In this document: in pieces, positions 22,945-29,165 of the stretch
Position numbering within the stretch: the first letter of the stretch is position 1
How the letters are laid out: each line of letters starts with the position of its first letter
Virus record (IMG/VR): IMGVR_UViG_3300030118_001151
Span: 1 to 36,515 of that record
From: a virus
Reading direction: 5' to 3' (one strand)
DNA: 36,515 bases
The notes under the pieces: model-generated
The model's input: the letters and a program-made list of their open reading frames with translations, nothing else
The model's database searches: none
Told to the model about the DNA's origin: nothing
Made by a program: the position numbers and the translations under genes

Positions 22945-23173
22945 CTGTATAGTTCCTAAACTGTTGTAATTTACTTAATTGTTTGATCCTCGTTTCATGT
23001 GTGTAGTTTTTCTTTCTAAAGCCTTTAACATTCTGATAGCCATGATACTTACAATAATATGTACCATTTGCAAGTTCATAACCTTTCATTTTACATGGTA
23101 TTAGTTTTCCAATACGTCTACCAGCTCTCGTAAAGCCTTGACAGAAAACCTTACGCATTGGTCTACCTACCAT
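22757..23173 (-). CDS. Cys/His protein with basic C-terminus, 138 aa
   Basis: The N-terminal part has a cysteine/histidine pattern, 'KVFCQGFTRAGRR', 'LIPCKMKGYELANGTYYCKY' and 'HGYQNVKG' (C11, C27, C41, H44). This resembles the short phage proteins with a C-x(n)-G-x-C-x-x-HG zinc motif. The remainder is basic and Tyr/Asn-rich, ending 'VQLDEILSFLKKKSRDE'. The last 188 bp overlap terS, which is read one nucleotide further along. Its ATG overlaps the previous stop. Function unknown; DNA or RNA binding is likely. Confidence 0.75.
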   Translation of the reverse strand: MVGRPMRKVFCQGFTRAGRRIGKLIPCKMKGYELANGTYYCKYHGYQNVKGFRKKNYTHETRIKQLSKLQQFRNYTDDQLKEYYYNQVKVRIDNNEPSRYNLRKTHERSNSYRNTRGKTVRVQLDEILSFLKKKSRDE

Positions 23174-23868
23174 TATTTTTTCGGTTTACCTTTCCAATCA
23201 AGATTATTACGTTTATTAAAAGCAACCTTTTCTCTATATCTAGGGTTACTATTTTTCTTAATCTTGGTTAGTTCATTAATTATTTTTTGAGGATGTACAT
23301 AGGTAGCCTTACTTTCACGATCCAATTCAATTTTCTTTGCTTTGGCTAACTTTATATAATATGGATTTTTAGTATCTGAATTAAGTTCTGACAGGGGGAG
23401 CTTTGATAAGTTTAATATTAAACTATCTTTATCATTCCTATTATCTCTTATAATCTTTTCTATATTATTAATGTATATTGTTTCTTCTAATACTGATCTT
23501 TTATATACATCTGAGTGATCTTTTTTATACTTCTTATTATTATTAGTGTATAAAATTGATCCATCTGATTCAGTTTTAAGGAATAATTGGTTAATTTTAT
23601 AGCTTTTACCGGACCTACCTCTAACAGTAGATATAATATGTAATTTTTCCAAAGTATTTAAAGTTCTTCTTACAGTTATACGAGATAGTTTGGTTTCTTT
23701 AGCGATTGTAGAGTATCTCAAGCCACATTCATAGTTATTCTTCTTCCATGCGTGTTTCATTAAAGATAAATAGCAGTTCAAACAATTAGATTTTTTAGTA
23801 CCACTTAATTTATCAAGGTGTCCATAAAGTTTGTAGGTTATGTGTAAAAAAGCACGATTATTGTTCAT
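23173..23868 (-). CDS. Winged-helix DNA-binding protein, 231 aa
   Basis: Residues about 15-100 read as a winged helix: 'NCYLSLMKHAWKKNNYECGL', 'YSTIAKETKLSRITVRRTLN' (helix-turn-helix, recognition helix 'RITVRRTLNTLEKL') and 'HIISTVRGRSGKSYKIN' (the wing). Such domains occur in phage replication initiators (RepA/DnaD style) and in regulators. The C-terminal half is Lys/Asn-rich and probably extended. Position next to terS and a nuclease-like gene is compatible with a regulator or replication factor. The two cannot be separated from sequence. Confidence 0.78.
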   Translation of the reverse strand: MNNNRAFLHITYKLYGHLDKLSGTKKSNCLNCYLSLMKHAWKKNNYECGLRYSTIAKETKLSRITVRRTLNTLEKLHIISTVRGRSGKSYKINQLFLKTESDGSILYTNNNKKYKKDHSDVYKRSVLEETIYINNIEKIIRDNRNDKDSLILNLSKLPLSELNSDTKNPYYIKLAKAKKIELDRESKATYVHPQKIINELTKIKKNSNPRYREKVAFNKRNNLDWKGKPKK

Positions 23869-24235
23869 GTTTACAAACTTTCCTATGATTTTGTTGGAGG
23901 TCTAGCAAGATGGATACCCACTGGTCCTCATTCATCAGCTCAAAGTCTGTCGGAGAGCTTGTTATTCGCTTAACTCTAAAGGTTAGGGTGGTGTCGGTCA
24001 GATTTTTATAGAAAACTAAAAAACAGGGTATATTTAAGCGACTAGCGAGGGTTTTTACAAGGTTTGTAGCCTTATATTTCTGTCCTTTATCATAACAAGT
24101 TTCAAGTATAGCAAGTGGCTCGTAGCAACGTGGACAAACCTCGATACTATCTACATCAATCATAGCTATACCATCAAATTTTCTATGCCAATCATTGTAA
24201 TTGCCATTGGAAAAAGCATAAGTCCAACGTGCCAT
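23858..24235 (-). CDS. Nuclease-like protein with CxxC, 125 aa
   Basis: 'GIAMIDVDSIEVCPRCYEPL' (D27, D29, C34, C37) then 'AILETCYDKGQKYKATNLVK' (E45) and 'LASRLNIPCFLVFYKN'. The same order, D-x-D-x-(I/V)-E-x-C-x-x-C-x-x-P-L-A-x-x-E followed by a K-A-T helix and a hydrophobic strand, marks a widespread phage family that I take to be PD-(D/E)XK-like. The closing 'MNEDQWVSILLDLQ' also fits. The real activity is unproven. It overlaps the winged-helix gene by 11 bp. Confidence 0.72.
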   Translation of the reverse strand: MARWTYAFSNGNYNDWHRKFDGIAMIDVDSIEVCPRCYEPLAILETCYDKGQKYKATNLVKTLASRLNIPCFLVFYKNLTDTTLTFRVKRITSSPTDFELMNEDQWVSILLDLQQNHRKVCKHEQ

Positions 24236-24327
24236 TATTCTTTAAACACACTCCAAATTAATACGAGCAAAATACATGACAACAACACTTGTAACTCCAT
24301 TGGTGCATCTAAAAATATCTCAATCAT
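24235..24327 (-). CDS. Membrane micropeptide, 30 aa
   Basis: ATG at 24327 follows AGAAAGGGAAAA, the same cassette as the early rightward genes. Product 'MIEIFLDAPMELQVLLSCIL' continues hydrophobic to 'LVLIWSVFKE': one transmembrane helix. Its stop overlaps the next ATG (TAATG). Unknown role. Confidence 0.65.
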   Translation of the reverse strand: MIEIFLDAPMELQVLLSCILLVLIWSVFKE

Positions 24328-24484
24328 TTTTCCCTTTCTGTTTTATCATTAGTATTTCGTTTTCTTTTTCTTCTAATTGTTTTTCAAGTGCTAGTATTAA
24401 ATCTGATTGTTTTTTGATATACTTCTTGGCTCTTTTTAATTCAAACTTACAATCAATCTCATCAAACATACCTTCGTATGTCAT
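24320..24484 (-). CDS. Small coiled-coil protein, 54 aa
   Basis: ATG at 24484 overlaps the stop of the preceding gene (ATGA). Reads 'MTYEGMFDEIDCKFELKRAK', then a continuous heptad-like helix 'SDLILALEKQLEEKENEILM'. The 3' end overlaps the membrane micropeptide start by 8 bp and carries its Shine-Dalgarno. Unknown role. Confidence 0.7.
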   Translation of the reverse strand: MTYEGMFDEIDCKFELKRAKKYIKKQSDLILALEKQLEEKENEILMIKQKGKND

Positions 24485-24744
24485 TTTAATACCTCAATCT
24501 TTTTAACAACTGATCTAGGATATACAGTGGTATTACCAACTGTTAATGTTCCATCATCATCAAAGCTATGTGAAGCAAAAATAATAAGTTTTTTTTGATC
24601 TTTGTATAAAAGATAACCGGTATCTTCGCACCAACTATAAGTTTGTTCTTTAGCTTTTTCTAAAGTGGTCCAATCGCTAGATGATACAATATCTTGCCAA
24701 ATAATTTTTACTCTTTTATATTTAAAATTTTTCGTACCAAGCAC
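24481..24744 (-). CDS. Small conserved phage protein, 87 aa
   Basis: 'YKRVKIIWQDIVSSSDWTTL', then 'YSWCEDTGYLLYKDQKKLII', 'FASHSFDDDGTLTVG' and 'VYPRSVVKKIEVL'. This strand pattern (I-I-W-x-D, S-x-x-W, G-x-L-L, then a P-x-x-x-I/V-K-x-I-E-x-L end) is a small SH3-like protein I have seen in many phages; no function is known to me. The frame begins with GTG at 24744, 23 bp inside the preceding gene, and no ATG is available, so the exact start is uncertain. Confidence 0.75.
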   Translation of the reverse strand: MLGTKNFKYKRVKIIWQDIVSSSDWTTLEKAKEQTYSWCEDTGYLLYKDQKKLIIFASHSFDDDGTLTVGNTTVYPRSVVKKIEVLK

Positions 24745-24949
24745 TGTACAAATCCTCTATGGTTACTTCGTTGTTCGTTACTTCTAAAATTTTCTTTACC
24801 ATTTCTGGATCGGGAAATCTTTTAACTTTAGCAGTTAAACACCACCTTTGAACTGATGTGCCGGGATTTTGTACACCTACAATGCCAAGCTCAAGTCCAA
24901 AATTATAGTAGGATAAACCTTTCTTTTTACGATATTCTTCAAGTGTCAT
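24722..24949 (-). CDS. Cro/CI-like helix-turn-helix regulator, 75 aa
   Basis: Reads 'MTLEEYRKKKGLSYYNFGLE', then 'TSVQRWCLTAKVKRFPDPEM' and 'VKKILEVTNNEVTIEDLYSA'. This is the compact five-helix plan of small XRE/Cro regulators (first helix E-x-Y-R-K-K-x-G-L-S, recognition region T-S-V-Q-R-W, closing 'T-x-x-x-V-T-I-x-D-L-Y'). It is transcribed away from the exonuclease gene, with about 100 bp between them holding A/T-rich operator-like DNA. It probably controls this divergent promoter pair. Confidence 0.8.
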   Translation of the reverse strand: MTLEEYRKKKGLSYYNFGLELGIVGVQNPGTSVQRWCLTAKVKRFPDPEMVKKILEVTNNEVTIEDLYSAWYEKF

Positions 24950-25047
24950 AAGTCCTTTCTTTATCTAATTTGTATCTATATATATTATATTATTTTCTTT
25001 ACAACAAAAAAAATATGTGTATAGATGGTGGAAAACTAAAGGAACTT
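24950..25047. promoter_or_regulatory. Divergent promoter/operator region between cro-like gene and exonuclease
   Basis: About 100 bp between leftward and rightward starts. It contains TTGTATC followed by alternating TATATATATTATATTATTTT, supplying -10-like hexamers on both strands. AAAGGACTT is the Shine-Dalgarno of the regulator; AAAGGAACTT is that of the exonuclease. No exact operator palindrome stands out because of the A/T bias. Confidence 0.55.
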
Positions 25048-25980
25048 ATGAAACTCAGAGAAAAAACAAAAGAACAATTAATAGAAGAAGCATTTGCAAT
25101 ATTCAATGGTGGAGATGGATTAGATCATTGGTCCTATACCTCAACTTCTACACCTTTTGCAAAAAATTTAATTCAATATACTTTTTCGGAAAAAATTAGA
25201 AGGTCTTGGTCATGGAGATACAAGCCTAACTTTGGCAACCTTGTAAACAATACAGTACAAAGATTGATTGCAGATGTTTTATTCAAAACAAAAACCTCTG
25301 TCGCTTCAGAATGGGACCGAGATTATAATGTTTGTTTTAATAAAGAACTAGAAGAAATAAATAAAAAAGATCCGGTAGATCAAAAAGATGAATATGCAAG
25401 AAAAGAAATGGTAAGTTATGCACACGATTGTATAGGTATTACAAAAAAAGTAGTGAAAGATTTAGTAGGAACTGATAAATTAGTTTGCGAAAAATATGTT
25501 GATCACAAAGAGTTTACCATGATCAAACCGATAACCGGTAGAATAGATTATCTGACAGATAAATTATTTATAGAATTAAAAACAAAACCACCAAATATTA
25601 AAAAGGTTAGTAATAAAAATCAGTGGAATATGAGTACACAAAATTTACCCACTGAACCTGCAATGGATAACCTAACACAGACTTCATTTTATTATATGAC
25701 TACCAAGAAGGTACCATATTTAATTTATGTAAATGATAAAGATCATATTATCTTTGATCAATCGCATGAGTTAATGAAGAAAGAACATCTGGAGCATTTA
25801 TACTTTAAGATGGTTGAAAAGATTATACTTTGGGAACGTATGATTATGTTTTGCAAAGGTAATCTGTCTGAACTTGCATTGATGTGTGAGCCACCAGACA
25901 TGAACCATTTTTTTTATTATAAAGATTTGGCTCCGGAACAATTAAAACTAATAACTAACCTATGGGGAATAAAAGCATGA
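25048..25980 (+). CDS. PD-(D/E)XK exonuclease, RecB/lambda-exonuclease-like, 310 aa
   Basis: I chose the ATG at 25048, because AAAGGAAC precedes it; upstream in-frame ATGs (24970, 25015) lie in the A/T-rich promoter region and lack a good site. The nuclease core is 'TGRIDYLTDKLFIELKTKPP' with Asp near 167, Glu near 176 and Lys near 178, followed by 'NLTQTSFYYMTTKKVPYLIYV' (Gln-x-x-x-Tyr motif near 211). That combination is typical of RecB-like nucleases. Paired with the ERF annealing protein two genes downstream, it forms a Red-type recombination set that resects DNA ends. Its stop overlaps the next ATG (ATGA). Confidence 0.86.
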   Translation: MKLREKTKEQLIEEAFAIFNGGDGLDHWSYTSTSTPFAKNLIQYTFSEKIRRSWSWRYKPNFGNLVNNTVQRLIADVLFKTKTSVASEWDRDYNVCFNKELEEINKKDPVDQKDEYARKEMVSYAHDCIGITKKVVKDLVGTDKLVCEKYVDHKEFTMIKPITGRIDYLTDKLFIELKTKPPNIKKVSNKNQWNMSTQNLPTEPAMDNLTQTSFYYMTTKKVPYLIYVNDKDHIIFDQSHELMKKEHLEHLYFKMVEKIILWERMIMFCKGNLSELALMCEPPDMNHFFYYKDLAPEQLKLITNLWGIKA

Positions 25981-26183
25981 GTAAAATAATAGTAGTATTG
26001 TTGTCTTTAATAATGACAACAAGTGCGTTTGCACATGAAGAACCAAAAACCAAATTAGTATTTGGTAAGAAGTGTACTGTAAATAATAACACAATAGTTA
26101 CTTCTTACGTTTGGAAAGTAGAAAAAAATTCTAATTGGAAAAAAGATATAAACAAAGAAAACTGTGAAAGGAAAAATGACTAA
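25977..26183 (+). CDS. Small secreted protein, 68 aa
   Basis: The ATG at 25977 overlaps the exonuclease stop and is preferred to an ATG at 25962. Residues 1-19 are a clear signal peptide: 'MSKIIVVLLSLIMTTSAFA' with a cleavage site A-F-A before His-Glu-Glu. The mature part of about 49 residues is basic and has two cysteines, 'GKKCTVNNNT' and 'NKENCERKND', which could form a disulphide in the periplasm. It sits between exonuclease and annealing protein, an odd place for a secreted protein. Function unknown; envelope or superinfection roles are possible. Confidence 0.72.
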   Translation: MSKIIVVLLSLIMTTSAFAHEEPKTKLVFGKKCTVNNNTIVTSYVWKVEKNSNWKKDINKENCERKND

Positions 26184-26820
26184 AAAAAATATATACCAAA
26201 AATTACATGATGCTTGTTTAAGTGCAAAAGGTGTCAAGAAAGGTGCAAAGGCAAATGGGATGCACTTTAACCCATTATTACATGATGATGTACAAGCAAC
26301 TGCAACACAAGCCTTGTTAGACAATGGTTTGTATGCAACTTGTAATTATCTAACAGAGATTGTACCAAACATAAAACAAGTTATGGTCGTATGTACCATG
26401 CGAGTTTATGATGTTGATGATCCAACACAACATATACTTGTTGATGGGTGTTCAGCATTTGGCAATCTTGATAAATTTGGAACAGGTAATGCTATGTCAT
26501 ACTCAAGAAAGTATGCGTTCTTAAATTTATTAAATCTTAAAACAGGTGTTAAAGATGAGGATGGCTACGAGCCAAAACCATTTGAAGATTCTACAGAGCA
26601 ATCTGTTGAAGAACCTACATATATGGATGATACTATAGATGTAGAAGAAATGAAACGTGCTTTGAAAGCAACTAATTCTTTAGCTGAATTTAATGAGGTT
26701 AAAGATTTAATTAGAAAGGATGTTGATTTTCTATTAAGAAACAACTTACGAGCATACAGGCAAGTAACAGATGTTGCTGAAACTCGTGAGACACAACTAA
26801 CAAATGATCAGCAAAGCTGA
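26176..26820 (+). CDS. erf: ERF-family single-strand annealing protein, 214 aa
   Basis: I chose the ATG at 26176 because GAAAGGAAAA precedes it. The N-terminal 135 residues are typical of the ERF superfamily: 'IYQKLHDACLSAKGVKKGAK', 'MHFNPLLHDDVQATATQALL', 'VMVVCTMRVYDVDDP', then 'CSAFGNLDKFGTGNAMSYSR' and 'KYAFLNLLNLKTGVKDEDGY'. The last (G-x-A-x-S-Y-x-R-K-Y-A-x-x-x-x-L-x-L-x-T-G) is the most conserved part. The C-terminal third is acidic and helical. It anneals single strands during replication or concatemer formation, working with the upstream exonuclease. Confidence 0.9.
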   Translation: MTKKNIYQKLHDACLSAKGVKKGAKANGMHFNPLLHDDVQATATQALLDNGLYATCNYLTEIVPNIKQVMVVCTMRVYDVDDPTQHILVDGCSAFGNLDKFGTGNAMSYSRKYAFLNLLNLKTGVKDEDGYEPKPFEDSTEQSVEEPTYMDDTIDVEEMKRALKATNSLAEFNEVKDLIRKDVDFLLRNNLRAYRQVTDVAETRETQLTNDQQS

Positions 26821-26840
26821 TGATAACAAAGGAGAAAACA

Positions 26841-27149
26841 ATGAGTGAAGATGTAGTATGGTGTAATCTTGTAAGAAACCATAACAAGAATGAAGCGAAG
26901 CAACCGGATTGGGTAGCACCACCACAAGAAAATTCACCAGAGGGAAAGAAATGGACCAAAGGTGTGAAGATGACAGATGGTAATTGGTGGAACCAGTGCG
27001 CTTGGGATGAACAGGATGGAGAAGGGAATGTTGTTGGTATAACTGTCAAGATTTCACCACCTACTTCCAATACTGATAAACCTGCAACTGCAAATAAAGG
27101 GTTTCAAAGCAAACCTAATTATGGTAATAAACAATCATATAAGTTTTAA
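26841..27149 (+). CDS. Small protein after ERF, 102 aa
   Basis: The ATG at 26841 is preferred over 26820, because AAAGGAGAAAAC lies at proper spacing. Reads 'EDVVWCNLVRNHNKNEAKQP', 'GKKWTKGVKMTDGNWWNQCA' and 'GNVVGITVKISPPTSN', ending in a Gly/Asn/Gln-rich tail 'KGFQSKPNYGNKQSYKF'. Strand-rich with a flexible C-terminal tail and placed after an annealing protein, it may be a single-strand-binding-type partner. That is an inference; no OB-fold motif is certain. Confidence 0.68.
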   Translation: MSEDVVWCNLVRNHNKNEAKQPDWVAPPQENSPEGKKWTKGVKMTDGNWWNQCAWDEQDGEGNVVGITVKISPPTSNTDKPATANKGFQSKPNYGNKQSYKF

Positions 27150-27172
27150 CTCCTAGGTTTAACTTATATCTA

Positions 27173-27228
27173 GTCTTGGGGGAGTTTTTTCTTTCTAGTT
27201 CCCTTTCGGTAGTTTTCTTCCCCAAGAC
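27173..27228 (+). other. Long-loop hairpin between ERF operon and DUF6378-like gene
   Basis: GTCTTGGGG (27173-27181) and CCCCAAGAC (27220-27228) are exact inverted copies separated by 38 nt. The stem is unusually G+C-rich for this genome. The loop contains T-runs and a partial repeat TAGTTCCC/TAGTTTTC. The right arm ends 12 nt before the next ATG, which has no Shine-Dalgarno. It could end transcripts from the ERF operon or form a leader structure controlling the next gene. Confidence 0.65.
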
Positions 27229-27240
27229 ACCTCTCTTAAT

Positions 27241-27543
27241 ATGGACAATAAAATAACAGATATAGATCAAGAGATTGAAAAAAAAGTTATTAATGATCGA
27301 GAGAAAGATTATGGTAACTATCAAGAAAACTTTGTAATGTTAGCAGAAATGTTTACAATTATCTTAGCTGGTAATTTAAAGAAACGAATAAAACCACACC
27401 AAATAGGTCAATTAATGATGGCTCTAAAACTATATAGATCAACAAAAAATTTTAAAGCAGATAACTATTTGGACCTTAGTGTGTACAATAAAATGACCAA
27501 AGAAATACACAAAAAAGAGGTTGCCAAAAAGGATAAAGTATGA
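27241..27543 (+). CDS. DUF6378-like protein, 100 aa
   Basis: 'DREKDYGNYQENFVMLAEMF', then 'KPHQIGQLMMALKLYRSTKN' and 'KADNYLDLSVYNKMTKEI'. The order R-x-x-x-YG-x-x-x-E-N-F, P-x-x-(I/V)-x-x-x-M-x-x-L-K-x-x-R, then D-N-x-x-D-L-x-x-Y is that of a small helical phage family I know as DUF6378. The acidic and basic positions recall MazG-like helical pyrophosphatases, but activity is unknown. The start has no Shine-Dalgarno and lies just behind a hairpin. The stop overlaps the next ATG (ATGA). Confidence 0.78.
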   Translation: MDNKITDIDQEIEKKVINDREKDYGNYQENFVMLAEMFTIILAGNLKKRIKPHQIGQLMMALKLYRSTKNFKADNYLDLSVYNKMTKEIHKKEVAKKDKV

Positions 27544-27761
27544 AAAAATACCGAAGAATTATCAATGGAGAATGTTCATTCGAGATGATTGAATTATTTG
27601 ATGATGTCAAGAAGGCTGCAAACAACTCTAATAATGGAGAGCTTGTAGAATGTAAGATCAAGAATTTAAAGATTGATTTTACAACAGTAAAAAAGGAGCA
27701 TGATGGAACAGATCAGATTGCGTCTGCAGAAGCTAAAGGATCTTCAAGCAAAGAAGCATGA
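27540..27761 (+). CDS. Small protein coupled to the DUF6378-like gene, 73 aa
   Basis: The ATG at 27540 overlaps the previous stop. Reads 'KKYRRIINGECSFEMIELFD', then 'NNGELVECKIKNLKIDFTTV' and a polar tail. Unknown family. Its last 59 bp overlap the next small ORF in another frame. Confidence 0.66.
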   Translation: MKKYRRIINGECSFEMIELFDDVKKAANNSNNGELVECKIKNLKIDFTTVKKEHDGTDQIASAEAKGSSSKEA

Positions 27762-27864
27762 GAAGTATCTGGAAGCAAAACAAAAAGTTGGGAAATATCA
27801 AAAAGATTCTTTTAGATTGATATGGAAGATAGAGCAGACAAAAGAAGAATTAATGAGAAGATAA
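27703..27864 (+). CDS. Small basic coiled-coil protein, 53 aa
   Basis: Two adjacent ATGs (27700, 27703) follow AAAAGGAG; the second has workable spacing. Reads 'MEQIRLRLQKLKDLQAKKHE', then 'KQKVGKYQKDSFRLIWKIEQ', one long charged helix. It overlaps the previous gene by 59 bp. Unknown role. Confidence 0.6.
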   Translation: MEQIRLRLQKLKDLQAKKHEKYLEAKQKVGKYQKDSFRLIWKIEQTKEELMRR

Positions 27865-27914
27865 ACTTATTAATTTAATTATTAAAAAAAACTGAAGGAA
27901 AACGTAGGGGATCT

Positions 27915-28433
27915 ATGACTAAAAATATAAATCAAGTATACGAAAATCATATTAAATACTTAAATCAAAATCAATTTATCTATGAAGTTAAATCATCTTA
28001 CGATTTATTAACTGAAGATAGAAAAAAAATTTACAGACTTGGTTTTTTAAATGGATGTAAAGAAATGGATAATAGAAAAAGACCAGTAGTGGTTGCTCCA
28101 CCAAATAAAAAAGTTGTTGGTTTTACTATTGCTAGACCTAAACCATCACAAGTTCAAAGTGTTATTAATAAAGTTTGTGTATATTTTGAAGTACATAAAG
28201 AAACATTAATGGGTAAATCAAGAACTTCAGATGTGGTAAGAGCAAGAAATGTAATACACAATTTATTATTTGAAAAATATTCTATGACACTTTCAGATAT
28301 AGGTAGATATTTTGGACAGGATCATACCACAGTTTTACATTCTATAGAAATGAAGAGGGACCAAAAAAGATACTGGTCCCCAGAGCAATCATTGTGGCAA
28401 GAGTTTGAAGAAATAAAAAATACTATTTCTTAA
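27915..28433 (+). CDS. Protein with DnaA domain IV-like DNA-binding domain, 172 aa
   Basis: Residues 78-150 match the DNA-binding domain of the bacterial initiator DnaA. 'VINKVCVYFEVHKETLMGKS' leads into the basic loop 'RTSDVVRARNVIHNLLFEKY', followed by 'LSDIGRYFGQDHTTVLHSIE', which carries the D-H-T-T-V box-recognition helix (Q135-D136-H137-T138-T139). DnaA usually has Arg or Lys where Gln135 stands. The ATPase domain is absent; the N-terminal 75 residues are helical and unrelated by eye. It probably binds DnaA-box-like DNA and either recruits or competes with host DnaA at the phage or host origin. A good Shine-Dalgarno, AGGGGATCT, precedes the ATG. Confidence 0.88.
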   Translation: MTKNINQVYENHIKYLNQNQFIYEVKSSYDLLTEDRKKIYRLGFLNGCKEMDNRKRPVVVAPPNKKVVGFTIARPKPSQVQSVINKVCVYFEVHKETLMGKSRTSDVVRARNVIHNLLFEKYSMTLSDIGRYFGQDHTTVLHSIEMKRDQKRYWSPEQSLWQEFEEIKNTIS

Positions 28434-28581
28434 ACCCAGACTTCATGTTCTTATAAGCCTTAGAACTAATTGTAGATTTTTTTTTCGATCTGGATGTACC
28501 AGCTTTTTTACGTTTGTTAATATTATAATACAAACCTTTCTTAGCCATTTTTCCAGATTTAGTTTTGTGATAACCCGGCAT
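28423..28581 (-). CDS. Small basic phage protein, 52 aa
   Basis: Reads 'MPGYHKTKSGKMAKKGLYYN', then 'KRKKAGTSRSKKKSTISSKA' and 'YKNMKSGF'. From memory, small proteins of the form 'KKGLY-x-N-I-x-x-x-R-K-x-x-G-(T/S)-x-R' are common in marine phages. Very basic, possibly packaged with DNA. Its 3' end overlaps the convergent DnaA-like gene by 11 bp, and its ATG overlaps the previous stop (TAATG). Confidence 0.78.
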   Translation of the reverse strand: MPGYHKTKSGKMAKKGLYYNINKRKKAGTSRSKKKSTISSKAYKNMKSGFKK

Positions 28582-28688
28582 TATTTTTTACCTTTCTTTT
28601 TTGCTTTCATTATTTTTTTTTTCAAAGCTGAAGGCAAAGTTTTTTGTTTTGCTGTTAGTTTACTTTTACCTTTTGATTTACCATACAT
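28581..28688 (-). CDS. Small basic peptide, 35 aa
   Basis: Reads 'MYGKSKGKSKLTAKQKTLPS', then 'ALKKKIMKAKKKGKK'. The phrase 'LTAKQKTLP-x-x-L-x-x-x-I-x-K' is one I associate with a recurrent marine-phage micropeptide of unknown function. Tight 1-bp overlap with the next gene and 11-bp overlap with the previous one support it. Confidence 0.74.
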   Translation of the reverse strand: MYGKSKGKSKLTAKQKTLPSALKKKIMKAKKKGKK

Positions 28689-28896
28689 AATTATTTTCCT
28701 TTTGTTGTTTTATTTTTAACACACAATAGTTGTCAAAACAACTACCATCTTTGCCATCATGGCAAAAATATTGTTTCTTAGCTGTAATAATCCATCCACC
28801 TTCATCACTCATTAGTTGTCTATTGCAACTTTCACAATATCCACAAATTAAAGATTGATGTTTTGGTCTTACCCATGACTTCTTTTTTATCGGCAT
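28678..28896 (-). CDS. Zinc-ribbon-like protein, 72 aa
   Basis: The ATG at 28896 is preferred to a GTG at 28902, because TAGGTGG precedes it. Cysteines in 'LICGYCESCNRQLMSDEGGW' and 'YFCHDGKDGSCFDNYCVLKI' give a CxxCxxC plus CH...C...C pattern, likely binding one or two zinc ions. The basic N-terminus 'PIKKKSWVRPKHQS' may contact nucleic acid. Function unknown. Confidence 0.74.
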   Translation of the reverse strand: MPIKKKSWVRPKHQSLICGYCESCNRQLMSDEGGWIITAKKQYFCHDGKDGSCFDNYCVLKIKQQKENNYVW

Positions 28897-29165
28897 TTCC
28901 ACCTACGTCTTGCTTGTCTTAGTCTTGAGTTAGGATTTCTTGCAGCTTTAGGAAACTTTTTCATCTGTCCGGCTGATCTAGCACAATAACTTTTTCTACG
29001 TTTAGCAGCTTTAGATCCTTTTTTAACTTTACCTGTTACTGCAGTTTTTAATTTTGATCCGGGATTATCTCTTCTATATTTTTTAACACCAGCTCTAGTC
29101 ATACCAGCACCAGACTTTGTAGACCTGTAATATTTTTTAGTCCTTGGTGGTTGTTTATCAGCCAT
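28887..29165 (-). CDS. DUF6321-like basic protein, 92 aa
   Basis: 'GAGMTRAGVKKYRRDNPGSK', then 'LKTAVTGKVKKGSKAAKRRK', 'SYCARSAGQMKKFPKAARN' and an Arg-rich end. This order (G-M-T-x-x-G-V-x-x-Y-R-x-x-N-P-G-S-K-L-x-T-A-V-T) is the signature of a small basic phage family I know as DUF6321. Strong positive charge suggests DNA or RNA binding or packaging into the virion; no role is established. The ATG overlaps the previous stop (TAATG). Confidence 0.86.
   Translation of the reverse strand: MADKQPPRTKKYYRSTKSGAGMTRAGVKKYRRDNPGSKLKTAVTGKVKKGSKAAKRRKSYCARSAGQMKKFPKAARNPNSRLRQARRRWKCR

Noticed and set aside
23858-24235. Toxin-antitoxin or restriction system in the leftward island
   Set aside because: The nuclease-like gene belongs by motif to a common phage family, and no partner antitoxin or methylase is visible.
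24970-25047. Longer N-terminus for the exonuclease from ATGs at 24970 or 25015
   Set aside because: The extra residues come from the A/T-rich promoter region, lack a Shine-Dalgarno and look like random Tyr/Leu/Asn sequence; ATG 25048 has AAAGGAAC at good distance.
26711-27070. Leftward ORF across the ERF gene end and the following gene
   Set aside because: It lies opposite two rightward genes with good start signals; its Ser/Phe/Pro-rich translation is typical of antisense reading.
28357-28380. GGGACCA...TGGTCCC inverted repeat as terminator of the DnaA-like gene
   Set aside because: It lies about 50 bp inside the coding end, has no T-run and spans conserved charged codons; chance pairing is as likely.
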